Part shown: one piece after another, positions 45,225-54,047 of the stretch
Layout of the letters: each line of letters opens with the position of its first letter
Numbering within the stretch: the stretch's first letter is position 1
Assembly: GCF_027853915.1 (NCBI RefSeq)
Contig: NZ_JAQGLA010000010.1
Span: 104,431-168,430, forward strand
Reading direction: 5' to 3'
Length of the DNA: 64,000 nt
Source of the DNA: Saccharopolyspora oryzae
GTDB lineage: Bacteria > Actinomycetota > Actinomycetes > Mycobacteriales > Pseudonocardiaceae
The notes under the pieces: model-generated
Told to the model about the DNA's origin: nothing
The model's input: the letters and a program-made list of their open reading frames with translations, nothing else
Databases searched by the model: none
Translations under genes and position numbers: made by a program

Positions 45225-45257
45225 GTTAACCGTCAACGAAAACCGTTGACGGTTAAC
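45225..45257. promoter_or_regulatory. 33-bp inverted repeat, divergent GntR operator
   Basis: GTTAACCGTCAACG (45225-45238) and CGTTGACGGTTAAC (45244-45257) are perfect inverted arms around the 5-base spacer AAAAC. The element sits in the middle of the divergent region between the sialidase-like operon and the MFS gene, and shares half-sites with the site at 42275. Confidence 0.75.
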
Positions 45258-45341
45258 GGTCGCCGGTGCATAGTCATCGCCGGGCACGACGACGTGCCTC
45301 CCCGGCCACGCACGGGGCGGCGATGAATGGGAGGGACGCGC

Positions 45342-46706
45342 ATGGCCGCGACCGCTCCGCAGACCGACCGGCGCTACGCATGGAAAGTCGCGGCATCCAG
45401 TTTTCTGGGCAACACGCTCGAGTACTACGACTTCCTGGTCTACGGCACGGCAGCGGCCGTGATCTTCCCGAAGGTCTTCTTCCCCGGCGAGGAAGGATTC
45501 CTCGCCACCCTCGCCGCGTTCGGCACCTTCGCCGTCGGCTTCCTCGCCAGACCGCTCGGCGGCCTGTTCTTCGGACGGCGCGGTGACGTACGCGGCCGCA
45601 AGTCCACCCTGCTGCTCACGCTGTCCGTGATGGGCCTGTCCACGATCGCGATCGGACTGCTCCCCGGCTACGCCACCCTCGGCGTCCTCGCGCCGGCACT
45701 GCTCGTCCTCCTGCGTCTCGTGCAGGGTTTCGCCGTCGGCGGCGAATGGGGCGGCTCCATGATCATCGTCCTCGAGTCGGCCCCAGCACACCGGCGCGGC
45801 TTCTTCGCCGCCTGGCCCAACATCGGCGGTTTCTCGGCCCAGATCCTCATCACTGCCGTCTTCGCGTGGGTGTACACCCTGCCGGACGAGGCGCTCTACT
45901 CATGGGGCTGGCGGATCCCGTTCCTGCTGTCCGCCGTCATCCTCGCCGTGACGTTCTGGCTGCGGCGCTCGCTGGACGAGAGCCCGGTCTTCACCGAGGC
46001 CGCAGGCCGGCCGGAGACACCGCAGCACGAAAGCGGCCCCGTCCGCGCCGTGTTCCGTGAGGACTGGCGCAATCTGCTGCTCATCGTCGGCCTGCGCTTC
46101 GCCGAAGCCCTCCCCTACTTCCTGCTGACCGTCTTCGCCCTGTCCTACGCCAACGGCGCCCTCGGCATCGACAAGTCCACCCTGAACACGGCGATCCTCA
46201 TCGTCTCGGTTCTCGCCTTCCCAGCGCACGGACTGTTCGCGGCGCTCTCGGACCGCAAGGGGCGGCGGCCGGTCTACATGCTCGGCGCCGTCGTCGTCGC
46301 CATCACGGCGTTCCCCTTCTTCTGGCTGCTGCAGTCCGGGAACTTCCTGCTGATCCTGCTCGGCTACGTCCTCGTCCTCAACCTCGGCCACAACGCGATC
46401 AACGCGGTCCAGCCGGCCTTCTTCGCCGAGCTCTTCCCCGCCAACCGCCGCTACACGGGGGCCGCTGCGGGCCGCGAAATCGCCTCCATCCTCACCGGCG
46501 GCCTGACCCCGTTCATCGCCACCGCCCTGGCCGGCCCGGACAGCACCCGCTGGCCCCTGGTCGCCGGGTACGTCGTGCTGGGCGCCGCGATCACCATGGC
46601 CGCGGTGTGGAAGTCCCCCGAAACCTTCCGCCGCGACCTGCGCAACACGGGCGCGAGCCCGTCCGCTGCCGCTCCTGGCAACGCGGGGTCTGCGGTGCGG
46701 AAGTGA
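45342..46706 (+). CDS. MFS transporter, metabolite:H+ symporter (MHS) family
   Basis: A 454-residue, roughly 12-span major facilitator. LGNTLEYYDFLVYG at the first span is the MHS-family signature. The loop FFGRRGDVRGRKSTLLLTL is the classic G-x-x-x-D-R-x-G-R-K motif, and VLLRLVQGFAVGGEWGGSMI is helix 4-5 of the ProP/ShiA/KgtP type. The ATG at 45342 follows GGAGGG. It is divergent from the sialidase/isomerase operon, with the GntR-like inverted repeat between, and so is likely the uptake system for the same sugar or sugar acid. Confidence 0.92.
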   Translation: MAATAPQTDRRYAWKVAASSFLGNTLEYYDFLVYGTAAAVIFPKVFFPGEEGFLATLAAFGTFAVGFLARPLGGLFFGRRGDVRGRKSTLLLTLSVMGLSTIAIGLLPGYATLGVLAPALLVLLRLVQGFAVGGEWGGSMIIVLESAPAHRRGFFAAWPNIGGFSAQILITAVFAWVYTLPDEALYSWGWRIPFLLSAVILAVTFWLRRSLDESPVFTEAAGRPETPQHESGPVRAVFREDWRNLLLIVGLRFAEALPYFLLTVFALSYANGALGIDKSTLNTAILIVSVLAFPAHGLFAALSDRKGRRPVYMLGAVVVAITAFPFFWLLQSGNFLLILLGYVLVLNLGHNAINAVQPAFFAELFPANRRYTGAAAGREIASILTGGLTPFIATALAGPDSTRWPLVAGYVVLGAAITMAAVWKSPETFRRDLRNTGASPSAAAPGNAGSAVRK

Positions 46707-46750
46707 CCGCGGGGAGGTGACGGGCCAACAAGCCCTGCCGCCCAGGATCC

Positions 46751-46787
46751 CCGGCCCCGTCCATCCGATGTGGACGGACGGGGCCGG
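46751..46787 (+). terminator. Hairpin terminator after the MFS gene
   Basis: CCGGCCCCGTCC (46751-46762) pairs perfectly with GGACGGGGCCGG (46776-46787) over a 13-base loop, between the convergent MFS and GGDEF genes. No T-run is present. Confidence 0.65.
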
Positions 46788-46868
46788 GCCGAATCACGTC
46801 GCAGCACCAGCCACCGGGCGGAGCCTCGCCACGGTCCGGAGCCCGCCCGGTTCGTGCACGAACGTGCG

Positions 46869-48335
46869 TCAGATCGGTGCCGGCGGAAGGGCCTGGCCGG
46901 TTTCGACCTCGACCCTGTTGCGGCCGGCGTGCTTCGCCCGGTAGAGGGCTCGGTCGGCGGCGACGAAAAGGGAGGCGAAAGAGGTCGCGCCGACGGCGAC
47001 GCCGACGCTGATGGTCGGCGGTCGGCCTCCCGAGCCCAGTTGCGGCGTCCAGTCGTGGGTCCCCACCGCCGCGCGGATGCGCTCGGCCAGCTCCGGGCCG
47101 TCGGTCCGGTCGGCGAGCAGCACCACGAACTCATCGCCCGCCCATCGGCAGACCAGGTCGTCGGAGCGGCATTCGCGCCGCAGCAGCTGAGCCAACTCCC
47201 GCAAGACGGCGTCGCCCGCGATGTGGCCCGCGGCGTCGTTGATCTCCTTGAGGTTGTCGACGTCCATCACCATCAGCCACCGCACCGAGATCTGATCGGC
47301 AGCCGAGGCCCGGTTCTCCACGCCGCGCCGGTTGAGCAGGCCGGTCAGCGGGTCCTGGCACGCGTCCTGCTGCGCGGCGGACTCCTGGCGCTGCGCCTCG
47401 ATGGCGGCGCGGCGTTGGTCCAGGGCCTGGCCGAGCGCGGTCTGCAGGACGCGCATCGCGGTTCTGCTGGCGGCGACCATGCTGCGCAGCGCGGCGGCTT
47501 CTCCGACGGGGTCGCCCAGCTCTCGGCAGATCGCGGTCAGCGCCAGCGAGAACCGAATCCGCAGCCTGGTGTCCCGGATCCATTCCGCTGTTTCGACCGC
47601 TCGGCGGGCGAAAGTCCGGGCTTCGGCCAGTCGGTGCTGGTGCCGACGGATCTCGGCGAGCACCCAGTTCGCGATCGCCGAGGTGTAGCGGTCCTGCGCT
47701 TCCTCGCCCGCTGCCAGGGCCTGCACCGCGCGGCTCTCCGCTTCGGCGAGGTGCCCGAGGGCGGCCAGCGCCCGAGCACTGCCGGCCCGAACGCGATCGC
47801 GGACCTGTCCCGGGGAGGCCAGCGACAGCGCTTCGTCGAAGAGCTCCAGCGCCGCGCGGAAGCAGTCGTCGGCGGTGCTGTTGGCGCTCATGGCCCGCAG
47901 CTGCCAGCAATTCGCCTCCCGCTCCAGGCAGTGCGCGAGTACCTCCGGATCCCCGCAGCGCCGGGCGACCTGAACCGACTGGGCGATGAACTCGCGCGCG
48001 GCGTCGTGGTGCCCGACAGCCTGCAGCAGATCCCCGAGCATGCCGATGGTTTGCGCGGCGGCGCCGCCCTCCGGCCGGTCGACGTCGAGCCCGGTCCACC
48101 CCTCGGCGACGAGGTCCAGGGCGAGCGGGATCCGGTCCAGCCGCCACGCCAGGTATGCCCGGTGCACGAGCACGACGCTGGAGTCCCACGGGCCGTCGAC
48201 GTGGTTGGCCCCGTCGGCGACCAGCCGCTTGAAGGCGAGGCCGGCGGCGTTCGGGCGGCCGGACTCCAGCAGCATCCGGACATGCCTGTCCGCCTCGGGG
48301 ACCAACCCCGCCATCAACGGATCGTTCTCCCGCAC
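46869..48335 (-). CDS. TPR-like / GGDEF diguanylate cyclase
   Basis: A 488-residue cytoplasmic protein. Residues about 20-300 are helical TPR-like repeats with many Ala, Arg and Leu. The GGDEF domain spans about 325-475, with DPLTGLLNRRGV, then VMDVDNLKEINDAAGHIAGD and the active-site loop RWAGDEFVVLL. The loop is A-G-D-E-F rather than G-G-D-E-F, a variant found in active enzymes too. It should make cyclic di-GMP, which controls development in actinomycetes. No inhibitory RxxD site is obvious. The TPR part probably senses a protein partner. It stands alone between two hairpin-bounded neighbours. Confidence 0.88.
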   Translation of the reverse strand: MRENDPLMAGLVPEADRHVRMLLESGRPNAAGLAFKRLVADGANHVDGPWDSSVVLVHRAYLAWRLDRIPLALDLVAEGWTGLDVDRPEGGAAAQTIGMLGDLLQAVGHHDAAREFIAQSVQVARRCGDPEVLAHCLEREANCWQLRAMSANSTADDCFRAALELFDEALSLASPGQVRDRVRAGSARALAALGHLAEAESRAVQALAAGEEAQDRYTSAIANWVLAEIRRHQHRLAEARTFARRAVETAEWIRDTRLRIRFSLALTAICRELGDPVGEAAALRSMVAASRTAMRVLQTALGQALDQRRAAIEAQRQESAAQQDACQDPLTGLLNRRGVENRASAADQISVRWLMVMDVDNLKEINDAAGHIAGDAVLRELAQLLRRECRSDDLVCRWAGDEFVVLLADRTDGPELAERIRAAVGTHDWTPQLGSGGRPPTISVGVAVGATSFASLFVAADRALYRAKHAGRNRVEVETGQALPPAPI

Positions 48336-48420
48336 AGTCTCATCCTCGCCGCCACCTAACCCGGTGACCTGCTGTTCTGTGCTGCCTCGCTGCGTTCAGA
48401 GTACGACCCCGGCGGACTGC

Positions 48421-49824
48421 TCAGCCCCACAAACCCAGGGCGAACTCGGCGATCACGGTCGACAGGAGGAACGACGCCGTGATCGCGACCAGGCCGACCG
48501 GGATGATCTTCCAGCCGATCCGCCGCAGCAGCGGGATGTCCTTGCCCAGCGACAGCCCCGCCAGGGTCAGCATGATGGTGGCGATCGAGAGGAAGTCCAC
48601 CGATTTCACCAGCGGGTTCAGCACCTCCGCGCCGGGGAACCAGGGACTCGAGATGTAGGCGCCCACCGTCGTGATCCACACGATCGCCGAGATCTTCCGG
48701 GACACCTTCGCCAGCAGGAGCCCGAACAGGACCAGGGCCAGCAGCACCGCGTACCCGCCGACGACCTTCCAGCTCAAGGCACCGGCCGCGATCGAAGCGG
48801 TGCCGATGCCCAGCACCGTCAGCACCGCGAGCGACAGCCACAACGGCAGCGTGACCTGGGCGGAAGCCGCCGCGACCTGCTCCCGGAACGCGCGGTTGTC
48901 CGACACCTCGTCCGCCCCGGCACCGGCGGAAGCCGCCGGCGCGCTCGATTCCGGAGCGGCGGTGTCCCGGCCTCCGGTGAGCAGCCGGTAGAACCGGTCG
49001 GCCAGCGGCAGCGCGAGGTAGATCCCGACGTACACGCCCAGGATCGTGGTGATCAGGTTCGACACGGCGGCCATGCCCAGGACGGCCTCTTCGTCCGCCG
49101 GGTACGCGTCCACGATGCTCGCCATGGACGCCGCCATCATCGAACCGGACCCGACGCCCGCGCCCATGGCCAGCGCCAGCGGATCGAAGATGCGCCAGTT
49201 CGCCACCAGCGACGTCAGCAGCGTGATGAACACCGCGCCGAAGAGCGTGCCGAACACGTACATCGCCAGCACACCGCGGTACTGGTCCGAATCCGGCCCG
49301 TACTTCTCCGAGACCATCGCGAACGACGGCTCGCGGTCCAGGGAGAACGTGGCGCCGACCGTGGCCTTGCCCATGCGCAGCAGCACGGCAAGCGGCAGGG
49401 CGAGGGCGACCGTCCCGAGCAGGTGGCCGACCTCCTGCAGCAGCAGGGCGGGCCCCGCTTTGACCAGGGTCGGCAGGCTCGGGCCGATGTTGAAGGCGAG
49501 CCGGGCCACCAGCAGCATCACCGCCACGCCGACCAAGGCCGAGGCCGCCTTCTGCAGATCCAGGCCGAGCGGCTTGAACCTCTGCACCGACACCAGCAGG
49601 CCGAGGACCAGCCCCCACACCATCGGGAAGATGATGACGGACCCGATGCCCAGGTCGATCTCGACCTGTCCGACGAACTGGACGACCAGCGCGATGACCA
49701 GCGCCAGGGCGGCGATCGGCAGCGTTTGCTTCGTTCCGGTCCCTGCCGGGGCGGCGGAAGTGGTCATCTGGCTGCTGCTTCCTGCGAGGGGTTCCGGCTG
49801 GTCTTCCTGCTGGATCATTCCCAT
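48421..49824 (-). CDS. DUF3100 integral membrane protein
   Basis: A 467-residue membrane protein with about ten hydrophobic spans, including AALALVIALVVQFVGQVEID, IFPMVWGLVLGLLV, a LAMGAGVGSGSMMAASMASI segment and LSIATIMLTLAGLSL. A polar Ser/Ala-rich loop (residues about 285-315) splits it into two halves. The arrangement fits the DUF3100 family, thought to transport small organic acids, from memory. The start at 49824 has a perfect AGGAGG site. It is the last gene of the RpiR-aldehyde dehydrogenase operon and a candidate importer for its substrate. Confidence 0.82.
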   Translation of the reverse strand: MGMIQQEDQPEPLAGSSSQMTTSAAPAGTGTKQTLPIAALALVIALVVQFVGQVEIDLGIGSVIIFPMVWGLVLGLLVSVQRFKPLGLDLQKAASALVGVAVMLLVARLAFNIGPSLPTLVKAGPALLLQEVGHLLGTVALALPLAVLLRMGKATVGATFSLDREPSFAMVSEKYGPDSDQYRGVLAMYVFGTLFGAVFITLLTSLVANWRIFDPLALAMGAGVGSGSMMAASMASIVDAYPADEEAVLGMAAVSNLITTILGVYVGIYLALPLADRFYRLLTGGRDTAAPESSAPAASAGAGADEVSDNRAFREQVAAASAQVTLPLWLSLAVLTVLGIGTASIAAGALSWKVVGGYAVLLALVLFGLLLAKVSRKISAIVWITTVGAYISSPWFPGAEVLNPLVKSVDFLSIATIMLTLAGLSLGKDIPLLRRIGWKIIPVGLVAITASFLLSTVIAEFALGLWG

Positions 49825-49832
49825 TGCGCCTC

Positions 49833-51374
49833 CTAGTAGCTCAGCGACGGGAACGGTGCGCCCGCGGCGCGGGTGGGCACCCAGACGGCCTTGGTCTGGG
49901 TGTACTCGTCGAGCACACCCGGCCCGGAGGAACGGCCGTGGCCGGAGTCGCCGAAACCGCCGAAGGGGACGGCGACGTGGATCGTCTTGTAGGAGTTGAT
50001 CCAGAACGTTCCGGCCTTGACCGAGCGCGCCACGTGGTGGGCGCGGGACACGTCGCCGGTCCACACCGCGCCCGCCAGGCCGAAGTTCGTGCCGTTGGCC
50101 CGGTCGATCGCTTCCGCCTCGGTGTCGAACGCGTCGGCGCCGACCACCGGGCCGAACACCTCGCTGGTCTCCAACCGGTTGGCGGGCGTGACCCCGTCGA
50201 GCAAGGTGGGCACGACCCAGTGGCCGGCCGCCAGCGGCGTGCCCGTCAGCGCGGCGGGCAACTCCGCGCCGGTGACCCGGCGGCCGCCGTCCTGCAGCCC
50301 CGCCTCGATCAGGGAGGTCACGGTGGCGAACTGCGGTGCCGTGATGATCGGGCCGACCTCGGTGCCGGGGTCGAGCGGATCGCCGAGGCGCAATCGCGCC
50401 GCCCGCGCCGCAACGCGTTCGACGAACTCGGCGTGGACGCTGCGCTGCACCAGCAGCCGCGAGCCTGCCACGCAGGACTGCCCGGCGCCGGAGAACACGG
50501 CCGCGATGGCACCGTCGGCCGCGCGGTCCAGGTCCGCGTCGGCGAAGACGATGTTGGCGCTCTTGCCGCCGAGTTCGAGAACGGTCGGGACACCGGCCCG
50601 GGCCGCCGAGACCGCCACCTGACGGCCTGTGGCCACCGAGCCGATGAACGAGACCTTCCCGACGCGAGGATCGCTGGTGAGCGCGGCGCCGACGGTGCTC
50701 CCGAGGCCGACGGCGACGTTGAAGACGCCTTCCGGCAGACCGGCCCGGTGCGCCACCTGGGCCAGCCTGACGGTGGAGGCCGGGGTGAATTCGCTGGGTT
50801 TGACGACGACGGCGTTGCCTGCGGCCAGCGGGGCGGCTGAGTTCCAACCGGCCGTGAACAGCGGCGCGTTCCACGGGGTGATGGCCACGACAACGCCCCA
50901 GGGGACGCGTTCGGTGTAGGTGTGCCAGTTGCCGGGGACCGGGATGGTCCGGCCCATCAGCTTGTCCGCCCACCCCGCGTAGTAGCCGAACATCTCGGCG
51001 ACCTTGGCTGCCTCGACCCGGGTGTCCCGGAGCGGTTTTCCAGTGGTGGCGGACTCCAGCACGGCCAGTTCCTCGGCGTGCTCGGAGACGGCGCGGGAGA
51101 CCTCGCGCAGGATCGCCGCCCGCTCGAAGGCGTCCGTCGCCGCCCACTTCGCGGCCCCGCGGACCGCGCTGGCCAAGACGGCGTCGGCGCCTTCGCGGCC
51201 GAGGTCGTTGAAGTCGGCGTAGTCCTCGCCGGTGGCAGCGGAGGTGAGGGTGATGCGCTCGCCGCCGCCGGTGACGACGGCACCGTCGGCGAAAGCCCCG
51301 AGGCCTTGCGGGAAAGCGGCGTCCAAGGCCTGGCGTGCAGTGGCGGCGGAAGAAGTCGTCGGGGGCGTGCTCAT
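49833..51374 (-). CDS. Aldehyde dehydrogenase
   Basis: A 513-residue NAD(P)-dependent aldehyde dehydrogenase. AITPWNAPLFTAGWNSAAPL and VVKPSEFTPAS are the cofactor contacts. The general-base Glu lies in TVLELGGKSANIVFAD, and the nucleophilic Cys in FSGAGQSCVAGSRLLV. PFGGFGDSGHGRSSG near the end is also typical. It oxidises an aldehyde to the acid. The start ATG shares four bases with the stop of the upstream dehydrogenase gene, and the stop is 8 bases before the DUF3100 start. The pair may run alcohol to aldehyde to acid. Confidence 0.93.
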   Translation of the reverse strand: MSTPPTTSSAATARQALDAAFPQGLGAFADGAVVTGGGERITLTSAATGEDYADFNDLGREGADAVLASAVRGAAKWAATDAFERAAILREVSRAVSEHAEELAVLESATTGKPLRDTRVEAAKVAEMFGYYAGWADKLMGRTIPVPGNWHTYTERVPWGVVVAITPWNAPLFTAGWNSAAPLAAGNAVVVKPSEFTPASTVRLAQVAHRAGLPEGVFNVAVGLGSTVGAALTSDPRVGKVSFIGSVATGRQVAVSAARAGVPTVLELGGKSANIVFADADLDRAADGAIAAVFSGAGQSCVAGSRLLVQRSVHAEFVERVAARAARLRLGDPLDPGTEVGPIITAPQFATVTSLIEAGLQDGGRRVTGAELPAALTGTPLAAGHWVVPTLLDGVTPANRLETSEVFGPVVGADAFDTEAEAIDRANGTNFGLAGAVWTGDVSRAHHVARSVKAGTFWINSYKTIHVAVPFGGFGDSGHGRSSGPGVLDEYTQTKAVWVPTRAAGAPFPSLSY

Positions 51375-52258
51375 GCGTCAGGGGATCCTTCGCGGGTGAG
51401 GGAGGGAGCGACGGTTCGCGCGATCTCGGTGAAGTCGGCGCTGGGGCCCAGGCGGGCGAGGGCGTCCTGCCAGCGCTGGCTCGCCTCGGCCAGCAGACCT
51501 GGCCGCTCGCCGCGCCGGCCGGCGATCTCGATGGCCAGCGCGGCGTCCCGGGCCATCAACCCCAGGGAGAAACCGGAGTCGTGAGTGCCGGAGAGCACCC
51601 AGTCCGGGTACATCGCGGCGGAGACCTTGCTGCCGCCGGAAGCTCCGCTGATCCCCGCCGCGGCGACGGCGGGGTCCACGCCGTAGGCCTTCGCGACGGC
51701 GAGGGCCTCACCTACGGACACCAGGTTGGCCGCGGCCAGGACGTTGTTGAGCAGCTTGACCACGTTGCCGGAGCCGGGACCGCCGAGGTGCTGGTACTGG
51801 CCGCCGGTCAGGGCTTCCAGCACGGGCCGGGCCGCGTCGAGGGCTTCTGCGGTGGCCCCGACGAACGCGGTCAACCGGCCCGTCGCGGCGCCGTCCCGCC
51901 CACCCGAAACGGGTGCGTCCACGAAGGCCGCGCCCCGTTCGGCGGCGAGGGCGGCGAGTTCGACGCTGGTGGTCGGCTCCGACGTCGTCGTGTCGACGAT
52001 CGCGAGGGTGCCCGCGCTCTCCAGCAGGCGGGGAACCGTCGCCTCGACCACGCGGGCCGAAGGCAGCGAGAGGACGACGTAGGGCGTTCCGGCCAGCAGC
52101 CCGACCTCGTCCACGGTGCGGATGCCGCCACTCCCCGCGGCGGAACGCGCGTCAGGCGAGGGGTCGAACCCGGACACCTGCCAGCCTGACCGCTGCAGGG
52201 CGGAGGCCATGGCACCGCCCATCGACCCCAGGCCGACGACGGCGATTTGCTTGTCCAT
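51371..52258 (-). CDS. 3-hydroxyisobutyrate dehydrogenase-family oxidoreductase
   Basis: A 295-residue beta-hydroxyacid dehydrogenase. The Rossmann motif VVGLGSMGGAMASALQRSGW is N-terminal. The substrate-site signature is in AFVDAPVSGGRDGAATGRLT, and the catalytic Lys region is GSGNVVKLLNNVLAAANLVS. Homologs oxidise 3-hydroxyisobutyrate, glycerate/tartronate semialdehyde or similar acids. Directly follows the RpiR regulator gene (36-base gap) and is coupled to the aldehyde dehydrogenase by an ATGA overlap. Confidence 0.92.
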   Translation of the reverse strand: MDKQIAVVGLGSMGGAMASALQRSGWQVSGFDPSPDARSAAGSGGIRTVDEVGLLAGTPYVVLSLPSARVVEATVPRLLESAGTLAIVDTTTSEPTTSVELAALAAERGAAFVDAPVSGGRDGAATGRLTAFVGATAEALDAARPVLEALTGGQYQHLGGPGSGNVVKLLNNVLAAANLVSVGEALAVAKAYGVDPAVAAAGISGASGGSKVSAAMYPDWVLSGTHDSGFSLGLMARDAALAIEIAGRRGERPGLLAEASQRWQDALARLGPSADFTEIARTVAPSLTREGSPDA

Positions 52259-52294
52259 CAGAGCTCCTGTTCGCGAGGACGTTGGCGATTCGTC

Positions 52295-53167
52295 CTAGTC
52301 GAGGTAGATGTCGAGGTCCTTCCACAGCTGCTGGGTGCGGCGGATGGCGGCGCGGCTGCGTTCCGGTTGGGCCGCTTGCATCCCGGCGAGCAACCCGTAG
52401 ACCACCGAGGTGGCCGCGGTGACGGACTGGAAGAAGGAAATGCCTTCCGACGGCACGATCAGCAGGTGGTCGGCCACGGTGGTGGCCAGCCGTCCTCGGC
52501 GCATGTCGGTGATCGCGATGATCGTCGCGCCTGCAGCGCGAGCCGCCTCGGTGGTGGCGATGAGCTGCTTCATGGACCGCCACATGTTGATGACCACCAG
52601 GACGTCGCCCGGTCCCAGGCCGTTGATGGCGGTGGCCAGGTGCACCCCGGCCCGGTTCTCCAGGGAGATCGGGTAGCCCATGGTGGAACCGAGGTGGGCC
52701 ATGACGCTGGCCGGACCGGCGAAGGAGCCGACGCCGACCACGAGGATCGATCTGGCCGCGGCCAGCGCCGCGATGGCGGCCTCGGCGTCGGCGGCGGTGT
52801 TGGTGTCCAGCGCCTGGCGCAGGTTGTCGATGTCGTGCGTCAGGGCGTCGTGCAGCGGGCTCCGGTGCTCGCCGTGCTCGACGAGCGTGTCCTCGGAGGA
52901 GATCAGCACCAGGTAGCGGGCCCGCAGCTCGCGCTGCAGGTCCGGCCAGCCCCGGTAGCCCAGCGTCTGCGCGGCGCGGACCACGGTGGAGTTGTTGACG
53001 TCGGCCCGCTGTGCGATCTCGGCGATGTCCGCGTAGGACGCCAGTTGCGGATTGCGGGCGATCACGTCGACCACGCGCGACTGAGCCTTGGACAGCGGCA
53101 CGTCGGGCAAGACGTCACCCAACCACTGGGCGTCGGTGAAGATCTCGTCGTTCTGTGCTGTGGACAC
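52295..53167 (-). CDS. RpiR-family (HTH + SIS) transcriptional regulator
   Basis: A 290-residue regulator with an N-terminal helix-turn-helix (SYADIAEIAQRADVNNSTVV) and a C-terminal SIS sugar-isomerase-type domain (ILVVGVGSFAGPASVMAHLG). SIS domains usually bind phosphosugars, but here the operon is for hydroxyacid and aldehyde oxidation. The GTG at 53167 is preferred over an ATG at 53227 because the longer start would place the first two GCAA-N6-TTGC sites inside the gene; GGGAG lies about 10 bases before it. It heads the operon to 48421 and is divergent from the symporter operon. Confidence 0.88.
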   Translation of the reverse strand: MSTAQNDEIFTDAQWLGDVLPDVPLSKAQSRVVDVIARNPQLASYADIAEIAQRADVNNSTVVRAAQTLGYRGWPDLQRELRARYLVLISSEDTLVEHGEHRSPLHDALTHDIDNLRQALDTNTAADAEAAIAALAAARSILVVGVGSFAGPASVMAHLGSTMGYPISLENRAGVHLATAINGLGPGDVLVVINMWRSMKQLIATTEAARAAGATIIAITDMRRGRLATTVADHLLIVPSEGISFFQSVTAATSVVYGLLAGMQAAQPERSRAAIRRTQQLWKDLDIYLD

Positions 53168-53201
53168 GAGCCCTGCTCCCGGATGCGAGGCGGAGCGCTC
53201 T

Positions 53202-53242
53202 GCAAGCGCGATTGCAACAATGTACATCGCAATTCTGATTGC
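53202..53242. promoter_or_regulatory. Two GCAA-N6-TTGC palindromes, probable RpiR operators
   Basis: GCAAGCGCGATTGC (53202-53215) and GCAATTCTGATTGC (53229-53242) share the architecture GCAA-N6-TTGC, centre distance 27 bp. They lie directly before the regulator gene. Confidence 0.7.
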
Positions 53243-53605
53243 AGAAAGGCCCTCGATGCCTCCGATGCACTTCGCGATGCTCGGCGCCCACCCGAGAGCT
53301 CGACCGAGCGGGGACCGGACGCGGCAGGCCGTGCACGACCCCGAGATGCCGCATCGACTGGCCCGCCCATTGGCCGCGACACCGCCGTGAATTCCCAGAA
53401 GTCACATGACCGGCGCGACACCCTCAAACCGGACGAAACATGTTGACACGCAAAGGGATTCACACCTTCGCTCGCACCTGGATCATTCCCTCGATCCCGA
53501 CGCATGGAACTGGCCAGGCAGGTTGCCGATGAGCTCCCCAGGCTTCGCTGATCACATCGCCTCCGTGTCTCGTCCGCCCGCCCATCATTCGCCGCGTGGA
53601 CTTGT

Positions 53606-53811
53606 GCAAATCTCCTTGCGTGCCGTCGACCGGCGAAGGGTGGGTTCCCACACCCTTCGCCATTTGACCGATTTTGGGTTGCGAGCGGGAGAAAAGTTCC
53701 TGTTAACGCCTTGTCGGCACGAGACGGGCAGTCAGGCGTCGGGCGCTTCTCCACCCGTAAACGCTGAGCAACCTCATTGGCATCGCCATCATCTTGTGCA
53801 AATATCCTTGC
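53606..53811. promoter_or_regulatory. Two more GCAA-N6-TTGC sites before the symporter operon
   Basis: GCAAATCTCCTTGC (53606-53619) and GCAAATATCCTTGC (53798-53811). Each sits inside a 21-bp direct repeat (53601-53621 and 53793-53813) with one mismatch. The second is 44 bases before the TTG start of the DUF3311 gene. The intervening sequence, and 53243-53605, hold no supported gene; a dyad CGAAGGGTG...CACCCTTCG lies at about 53634-53661. Confidence 0.65.
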
Positions 53812-53855
53812 GTCGCGCGGTCCCGTGCGACGAACTTCGACAGAGGAGGGCCCCG

Positions 53856-54047
53856 TTGCGCAAAGCTCTCATCCTCGGGTTCATCCCGTACGCGGCCATG
53901 GTGGTCGGCGTGCCGTTGTTCAACAGCGACCGCGTGGTGCTGGGGCTGCCACTGCTCGCACTGTGGCTGTCCGCGTGCGTGCTGGTGACCCCGCTGTTCC
54001 TGTGGCTGGCCGACCGAGCGCTGGGTGAAGGCGAGGGACACGAGTGA
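53856..54047 (+). CDS. DUF3311-type small membrane protein (symporter partner)
   Basis: A 63-residue protein with two hydrophobic spans: LILGFIPYAAMVVGVPLF and VLGLPLLALWLSACVLVTPL. The TTG at 53856 is preceded by GAGGAGG, which fixes this start; the open frame runs far upstream as noise. Small DUF3311 proteins are habitually encoded just before sodium:solute symporters, where they act as an accessory subunit. The stop overlaps the symporter's GTG by four bases. Confidence 0.82.
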   Translation: MRKALILGFIPYAAMVVGVPLFNSDRVVLGLPLLALWLSACVLVTPLFLWLADRALGEGEGHE

